DNA of 64,000 bases, from positions 1-64,000 of the forward strand of contig NZ_JIAW01000021.1 of NCBI RefSeq assembly GCF_000620625.1. Reading direction: 5' to 3'. The position numbers and the translations under genes are program-made. Below the pieces are notes generated by a model. It did not search any database. It was not told where the DNA came from and saw only the letters and a list, made by a program, of their open reading frames with translations. This document shows, piece after piece, positions 59,503-64,000 of the stretch (the stretch's first letter is position 1; each line of letters starts with the position of its first letter). This DNA comes from Mycobacterium sp. URHB0044. Lineage in GTDB: Bacteria > Actinomycetota > Actinomycetes > Mycobacteriales > Mycobacteriaceae.

Positions 59503-60437
59503 GCTTCTCAGAGGGCTTCTCCGACGGGCCGACGGTCAGTGCCAGCCGGTGCTACGAGATCACGCACCGCACGGTGTACCGGTACTCCGACGACGTGACG
59601 AGCTCCTACGGCCGGGGCTTCCTCACCCCACGGGACTCCAACCGTCAGCGTTGCCTGTCGCACGAACTCGTCCTCGATCCCGAGGCGGCCGACAGTTCCA
59701 CCAGCCGGGACGGATACGGCAACATCAGCTCGTACTTCCACGTCACCGAGCGGCACCGCGCGCTGTCGGTCACCAGCCATTCGGTCGTCGACGTCGATGC
59801 GCCCCCTGCCGAGCTGTACGGCAGCGGTCCGGCGAAGGCCCCGTGGGAGATCGCCCGTCCCGTCGGACCCGACGGTGCGCTCGCCGTCGAGTTCACCCTG
59901 GACCTGCAGCCGCCCGAGATCACCGACGACGTACGCGCCTATGCCGCACCGAGTTTCGAACCGGGACGGCCACTGATCGAGGTACTGCGGGACCTGAACA
60001 CCCGCATCTACACCGACTTCACCTACCGCTCGGGTTCGACGACGGTGTCCACCCAGGTCGCTGAGGTTTTGGCGGCACGGGAGGGGGTATGTCAGGACTT
60101 CGCCCGGCTGGCGATCGCCTGCCTGCGTGCCAACGGTCTCGCCGCCAGTTACGTCTCCGGCTATCTCGCGACGGCCCCGCCGCCTGGAAAGGAACGCATG
60201 GTGGGCATCGACGCCTCGCACGCCTGGGCGTCGGTGTGGACACCCCAGAACCAGTGGCTGGGCCTGGATCCCACGAATGATCAGATGGTCGACGAGCGTT
60301 ACATCGTCGTCGGGTTCGGCCGTGACTATGCCGACGTGCCGCCGCTGCGCGGCATCATCTACACCGACTCGGAGAGCAGCGTGATCGACGTCGCCGTCGA
60401 CGTGGTCCCGTTCGAGGGGGGAATCCTCCATGCGTGA
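59499..60437 (+). CDS. Transglutaminase-like cysteine protease family protein (Rv2569c type)
   Basis: Protein of 312 residues. The N-terminal beta domain (1-110) begins CYEITHRTVYRYSDDV; the transglutaminase core has Cys in REGVCQDFARL (about 203), His in DASHAWASVW (about 245) and Asp in GLDPTND. This family hydrolyses or transfers amide bonds, often on peptides. GTG 59499 overlaps the ATP-grasp stop, and its own end overlaps the next gene by eight bases. In M. tuberculosis the counterpart is, as I recall, encoded on the opposite strand from Rv2566-Rv2567; here it is co-directional. Confidence 0.92.
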   Translation: MSFSEGFSDGPTVSASRCYEITHRTVYRYSDDVTSSYGRGFLTPRDSNRQRCLSHELVLDPEAADSSTSRDGYGNISSYFHVTERHRALSVTSHSVVDVDAPPAELYGSGPAKAPWEIARPVGPDGALAVEFTLDLQPPEITDDVRAYAAPSFEPGRPLIEVLRDLNTRIYTDFTYRSGSTTVSTQVAEVLAAREGVCQDFARLAIACLRANGLAASYVSGYLATAPPPGKERMVGIDASHAWASVWTPQNQWLGLDPTNDQMVDERYIVVGFGRDYADVPPLRGIIYTDSESSVIDVAVDVVPFEGGILHA

Positions 60438-61491
60438 CTTCATCTGTCCCAACTGTGGGCAGCACCTGGCCTTCGAGAATTCGGTCTGCCTGTCATGCCG
60501 CAGCAGGTTGGGCTTCTCGCTGGACGACATGGCCTTTCTCGTCATCGCGTCGGGTGCGGAGAGCGAACACGGCGGGGCCGTCGACGCCAGCGAGTATCAG
60601 CTGTGCGCGAATCTGCATGCAGCAGAGTGCAATTGGCTGGTCCGTGTGGCGCCGGTCCGGCGGCTGTGCACGTCGTGTGCGCTCACCCGCACCAGGCCCA
60701 ACGACGCCGACACGCCGGCCATGGCGGCGTTCGCCACGGCGGAGAGAGCCAAGCGGCGGCTGATCGTCGAGTTGGTGGACCTGAAACTTCCCATCGTCGG
60801 CCGTGACGAGGACCCGAATTACGGCTTGGCGTTCGATCTGCTGTCCAGCGCGTCCGAGAAGGTCTTCACGGGCCACGAAAACGGTGTCATCACGCTCGAC
60901 CTCGCCGAAGGCGACGACGTGCACCGCGAGCAACTACGCATCGCGATGGCCGAGCCCTACCGCACCCTGCTCGGCCACTTCCGACACGAGATCGGGCATT
61001 ACTACTACTACCGGCTCGTCGGTGCCGCGCCGGAATATCAGGCGAAGGCCCAGGAGTTGTTCGGCGATCCCGAAGCCGACTACCAGGCCGCGCTCGACCG
61101 GCACTACAGCCAGGGCGCGCCGCCCGGCTGGGCGGCCGATTACGTCTCGTCGTACGCCACCATGCATCCCGCCGAGGACTGGGCGGAGACCTTCGCGCAC
61201 TACCTGCACATCCGCGACACCCTGGACACGGCAGCCGCCTTCACGTTCGCGCCGGCCGCCGCGACATTCGAGCGACGGAATCTGGGGCCGAGCGGCTTCG
61301 ACGCCATCATCGACATGTGGCTGCCCCTGTCGTGGGCGCTCAACATGGTGAACCGGTCGATGGGCCACGACGACCTCTACCCGTTCGTCCTCCCGGCGAA
61401 GGTGCTGGAGAAGATGCGCTTCATTCACACCGTGATCGACGAGGTCACCTCCGACCCAGCCAAGCTCGCGGCCGCGAGCGGCGGAGGCTAG
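60430..61491 (+). CDS. Zinc-ribbon, putative zinc-binding metallopeptidase (Rv2568c type)
   Basis: Protein of 353 residues. Two zinc-finger-like regions are at the N-terminus (CPNCGQ, CLSCRSR) with a further pair CTSC near residue 80. The catalytic motif HEIGHYYYY (about residue 180) is a gluzincin/HExxH site, and a downstream Glu in PAEDWAETFAHYLHI may be the third zinc ligand. This family of putative zinc metallopeptidases always travels with the transglutaminase/ATP-grasp genes in mycobacteria. It would act in the cytoplasm, since no signal is seen. The start overlaps the previous gene by eight bases. Confidence 0.9.
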   Translation: MRDFICPNCGQHLAFENSVCLSCRSRLGFSLDDMAFLVIASGAESEHGGAVDASEYQLCANLHAAECNWLVRVAPVRRLCTSCALTRTRPNDADTPAMAAFATAERAKRRLIVELVDLKLPIVGRDEDPNYGLAFDLLSSASEKVFTGHENGVITLDLAEGDDVHREQLRIAMAEPYRTLLGHFRHEIGHYYYYRLVGAAPEYQAKAQELFGDPEADYQAALDRHYSQGAPPGWAADYVSSYATMHPAEDWAETFAHYLHIRDTLDTAAAFTFAPAAATFERRNLGPSGFDAIIDMWLPLSWALNMVNRSMGHDDLYPFVLPAKVLEKMRFIHTVIDEVTSDPAKLAAASGGG

Positions 61492-61535
61492 GCGCCCGGA
61501 CTGAACCAACTGACGCCGGGTTTCGTGTCCCAGAC

Positions 61536-62606
61536 ATGGAGCAGACGAGTGTCATCGCCGGCGTGCACGGCGCGTTGCCGCCGAATCGCTATATCCAACA
61601 CGAGATCACCCAGGCGCTGATCGACCTACCGGTGAATGAACCGCACGAGGAGTTGATCAGGCACTTCCATGCAAGCTCCAAGGTCGCCAGCCGCCACCTG
61701 GTGCTGCCGCTGGAGGATTATCGGAAGCTCACGGACTTCGGGCAGGCCAACGACGTATTCATCGAGAAGGCAACCGAACTCGGCTGTGCGGCGCTGCAGG
61801 GCGCGCTCGACGATGCGGGCCTGCTCCCAAGCGATGTCGACATGATCATGTCCACTACCGTCACCGGCATCGCGGTGCCTTCGCTGGACGCCCGCATCGC
61901 CGCGCGCGTGGGTCTGCGCCCCGACGTACGCAGGGTGCCGGTCTTCGGCCTCGGCTGCGTGGCCGGCGCTGCGGGCGTCGCGCGGATGAACGACTATCTG
62001 CGGGGCGCACCGGAATGCGTCGCCGCACTGGTCGCGGTCGAACTCTGTTCCCTCACGCTGCAAACGGCGGATCCGTCGATGGCCAACCTGGTGGCCGGCT
62101 CGCTGTTCGGTGACGGCGCGGCAGCGGTGGTGGCGGTGGGCGCGCAGCGGGCGGAAACCAGCGGTGCCCGCGGGCCGGACGTTCTCGACTCCCGCAGCCA
62201 TCTCTATCCAGACTCGCTGCGGACGATGGGATGGGACATCGGTGACTCGGGCTTCCAGATCGTCCTCGGCCGCGAAGTGCCCGAGGTCGTCGAGCGGTAC
62301 CTGCGCGACGACGTCACCGAATTCCTTGCGGCGCATGACCTGCGCATCGATCAGGTCGGTGCCTGGGTGAGCCATCCGGGCGGACCCAAGGTGATCGAGG
62401 CGATCACCTCGACGCTCGGGCTGGGCGATGAGGCACTCGAACTCACGTGGCGTTCGCTCAGCGAGGTGGGCAATCTCTCGTCCGCGTCGGTACTGCACGT
62501 CCTGCGCGACACGATCGCCAAACAACCGCCCAGCGGCAGCCCGGGTGTGCTGATGGCGATGGGGCCCGGCTTCTGCTCAGAACTAGTGCTCCTGCGCTGG
62601 CACTGA
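61536..62606 (+). CDS. Type III polyketide synthase (alkylresorcinol/alkylpyrone type)
   Basis: Chalcone synthase-superfamily enzyme of 356 residues. Catalytic Cys in VFGLGCVAGAAGVAR (about 147), His in VGAWVSHPGGPKV, Asn in EVGNLSSASVLHV. It resembles mycobacterial PKS10/11/18 and SrsA, which extend a fatty acyl starter with malonyl-CoA to make alkylresorcinols or pyrones. ATG 61536 starts a three-gene operon with an ICMT-like methyltransferase and a FAD oxygenase, the srsABC arrangement of Streptomyces phenolic lipids and of mycobacterial polyketide quinones. The product would be a methylated alkyl-phenol or quinone in the membrane. Confidence 0.93.
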   Translation: MEQTSVIAGVHGALPPNRYIQHEITQALIDLPVNEPHEELIRHFHASSKVASRHLVLPLEDYRKLTDFGQANDVFIEKATELGCAALQGALDDAGLLPSDVDMIMSTTVTGIAVPSLDARIAARVGLRPDVRRVPVFGLGCVAGAAGVARMNDYLRGAPECVAALVAVELCSLTLQTADPSMANLVAGSLFGDGAAAVVAVGAQRAETSGARGPDVLDSRSHLYPDSLRTMGWDIGDSGFQIVLGREVPEVVERYLRDDVTEFLAAHDLRIDQVGAWVSHPGGPKVIEAITSTLGLGDEALELTWRSLSEVGNLSSASVLHVLRDTIAKQPPSGSPGVLMAMGPGFCSELVLLRWH

Positions 62607-62609
62607 TCG

Positions 62610-63119
62610 GTGCTCGCCTACGAGGTGCTCATCGGCCTGGTCGCGGTGGAGCGCGTGGCCGAACTCGTGGTGTCGCAACGCAACCTGGCGACGAGCCGGG
62701 CCCGCGGCGGCGCTGAGTTCGGGAAGGGCCACTACCCGGTGATGGTGGTTCTGCACGCCGCTCTGCTTGCGTGTTGCCTGGTCGAGGCCATTGCCTTGCA
62801 TCGGCCGTTCATCCCTGCGCTCGGCTGGCCGATGCTGGCGGTCGTGCTCGCCGCCCAAGGCTTGCGGTGGTGGTGCATCACCACTTTGGGTTGGCAGTGG
62901 AACACCCGGGTGATCGTCGTGCCTGGCGCCGCGCGGGTCACCGGCGGCCCCTACCGCTACCTGTCACATCCGAACTACGTTGCGGTCGCGGCGGAAGGCG
63001 TCGCGTTGCCGCTGGTGCACACCGCCTGGATCACGGCATTGGCGTTCACTGTGCTGAACGCGGCGCTCATGATGGCCCGGATCAAGGTCGAGAACGCCGC
63101 ACTGGCAAGACTGACGTGA
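62610..63119 (+). CDS. ICMT-like membrane methyltransferase (SrsB type)
   Basis: Integral membrane protein of 169 residues of the isoprenylcysteine carboxyl methyltransferase family. About four hydrophobic segments; the SAM-binding end shows QWNTRVIVVPGAARVTGGPYRYLSHPNYVAV split across the loop and helix, with RYLSHPNY the family hallmark. It probably methylates the ring or hydroxyl of the lipid phenol made by the type III synthase. The GTG start is three bases after the synthase stop; its end overlaps the oxygenase by four bases. Confidence 0.9.
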   Translation: MLAYEVLIGLVAVERVAELVVSQRNLATSRARGGAEFGKGHYPVMVVLHAALLACCLVEAIALHRPFIPALGWPMLAVVLAAQGLRWWCITTLGWQWNTRVIVVPGAARVTGGPYRYLSHPNYVAVAAEGVALPLVHTAWITALAFTVLNAALMMARIKVENAALARLT

Positions 63120-64000
63120 TCGATCTCCTCGTCGCCGGGGGAGGCCCGGCCGGGCTCGCCACCGCCCTGCACGGGGCCCGGGCGGGTCTGGAGGTGGTGG
63201 TGATCGAACCCCGCAGCGGCGCCATCGACAAGGCGTGCGGGGAAGGGCTGATGCCGCACACCGTCGCCCAGTTGGAGCGACTCGGGGTCGAGCCGACGGG
63301 TAGGACGCTTGGCGGCATCACGTATCTCGACGGTCGTCGGTCGGCGAGTGCGCCGTTCCGCTCCGGCACGGGACGGGGCGTGCGCCGGACGGTGTTGCAC
63401 GCCGCGCTCGCCGAGGCCGCCAACGCCGCCGGGGTACGCGTGGTCCACGGCGAGGTGGCCGACGTGACGCAGGACGCCGAGTCGGTTCACGCGGCCGGGT
63501 TTCGAGCTCGGTATCTCGCCGCCGCCGACGGCTTGCACTCACCCATCCGGCGCTCGACGGGCCTGGAGATTCCGTCAGGCGGAAGGCGCCGATGGGGTCT
63601 GCGACGCCACGTGCAGACGGCGCCGTGGACCGACCACGTCGAGGTGCACTGGGGCACTGACGCCGAGGCCTACGTGACTCCGGTCGCCGACGACTGCGTG
63701 GGCATCGCGATCCTCACGTCGCGTCGGGGCGGATTCGACGGCCACCTCGGTGATTTCGCTGCCCTCGAGGCGCGCGTGCGGGGATGCGCGCATGGCCGCG
63801 ACCGGGCTGCAGGACCGTTGCGACAGAAGGTGCGCGCCAGGACGGCAGGCCGCGTGTTGTTGGTCGGTGACGCCGCGGGTTACGTCGATGCGCTGACCGG
63901 TGAGGGGCTCGGCATTGCCTTCGGTGCCGCGGAGCTGTTGGTGGGCTGCGTCGCCGCCGACCGGCCGGGTGACTACGACGGCCAATGGCGTCGGATGTCG
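63116..64000 (+). CDS. FAD-dependent monooxygenase / geranylgeranyl reductase-like protein (cut by right edge)
   Basis: The first 295 codons of a flavoprotein that continues beyond the window. N-terminal FAD motif VAGGGPAGLATALHGAR, then CGEGLMPHT and the GD motif VLLVGDAAGYVDALTGEG near residue 265, as in SrsC-type phenol hydroxylases and geranylgeranyl-reductase-like enzymes. GTG 63116 overlaps the methyltransferase stop by four bases (GTGA). In the srsABC pattern it would hydroxylate the resorcinol ring, giving a quinol that can be oxidised to a quinone. Confidence 0.9.
   Translation, partial: MIDLLVAGGGPAGLATALHGARAGLEVVVIEPRSGAIDKACGEGLMPHTVAQLERLGVEPTGRTLGGITYLDGRRSASAPFRSGTGRGVRRTVLHAALAEAANAAGVRVVHGEVADVTQDAESVHAAGFRARYLAAADGLHSPIRRSTGLEIPSGGRRRWGLRRHVQTAPWTDHVEVHWGTDAEAYVTPVADDCVGIAILTSRRGGFDGHLGDFAALEARVRGCAHGRDRAAGPLRQKVRARTAGRVLLVGDAAGYVDALTGEGLGIAFGAAELLVGCVAADRPGDYDGQWRRMS

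Noticed and set aside
1..64000. CRISPR arrays, tRNA or rRNA genes, prophage genes
   Set aside because: No regularly spaced repeats, cloverleaf T-loop motifs, rRNA-like stretches, integrases or phage structural proteins were seen while reading both strands.

Overview
The window is from a high-G+C actinobacterium, almost certainly a fast-growing environmental mycobacterium (Mycolicibacterium type). Gene order matches the M. tuberculosis Rv2566-Rv2582 region as I remember it: ppiB, an Rv2581c-type hydrolase, hisS, Rv2578c, Rv2575, Rv2574, Rv2573, aspS and Rv2566-Rv2569c all appear, with accessory blocks between them. A mycofactocin-type dehydrogenase, F420-type reductases, an MmpS-like exported protein and many 4-base ATGA/GTGA start-stop overlaps agree with this. 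The only gene-free stretch over 300 bases is 32924-33360. I saw no tRNA, rRNA, CRISPR array or insertion sequence.

Layout. 1-573 is the N-terminal part of a class III nucleotidyl cyclase. 707-2601 holds two tandem membrane-anchored cyclophilins; 2736-6984 has the hydrolase, hisS, a DUF2293 protein, a small membrane protein, dtd and an exported protein. 6992-14100 is an accessory catabolic cluster: a LacI-family regulator facing a five-gene operon of nitrilase, unrecognised membrane protein, amidase, class I fumarase and alpha/beta hydrolase. An exact 23-base direct repeat (6995-7017 and 14242-14264) bounds it, and part of it is low in G+C, so it looks like a recently acquired island. 14256-17787 is a rifamycin defence module: a 19-base RAE-like element, a rifamycin-type glycosyltransferase and the RNA polymerase motor HelR. 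17893-18903 is an Rv2578c-type radical SAM protein.

18921-32387 is a lipid/xenobiotic region: an XRE regulator facing an SDR across a palindrome; a P450-hydrolase-SDR operon behind phased GTACCG repeats; an amidohydrolase with two acyl-CoA dehydrogenases; a TetR regulator and TesB-type thioesterase sharing an operator-like motif with the amidohydrolase; and a TetR-monooxygenase-mycofactocin SDR operon with a near-ideal operator. 32504-32923 encodes a small exported protein made of 11-residue repeats. 33361-37814 returns to conserved genes. aspS (37892-39721) carries a small insertion and is followed by three paralogous F420-type nitroreductases and an LLM oxidoreductase. A thiolase faces an HxlR regulator at 42049-43808.

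44298-52398 is one eight-gene operon for uptake and catabolism of an unknown carbohydrate or polyol: DeoR regulator, FGGY kinase, binding lipoprotein, two permeases, ATPase, SDR and BtpA/SgcQ-family protein. 53513-61491 is the conserved but functionally obscure four-gene set of a transglutaminase-DUF2126 protein, an ATP-grasp/alpha-E protein, a second transglutaminase and a zinc metallopeptidase. 61536-64000 is a phenolic-lipid cluster (type III polyketide synthase, ICMT-like methyltransferase, FAD oxygenase) running off the right edge.
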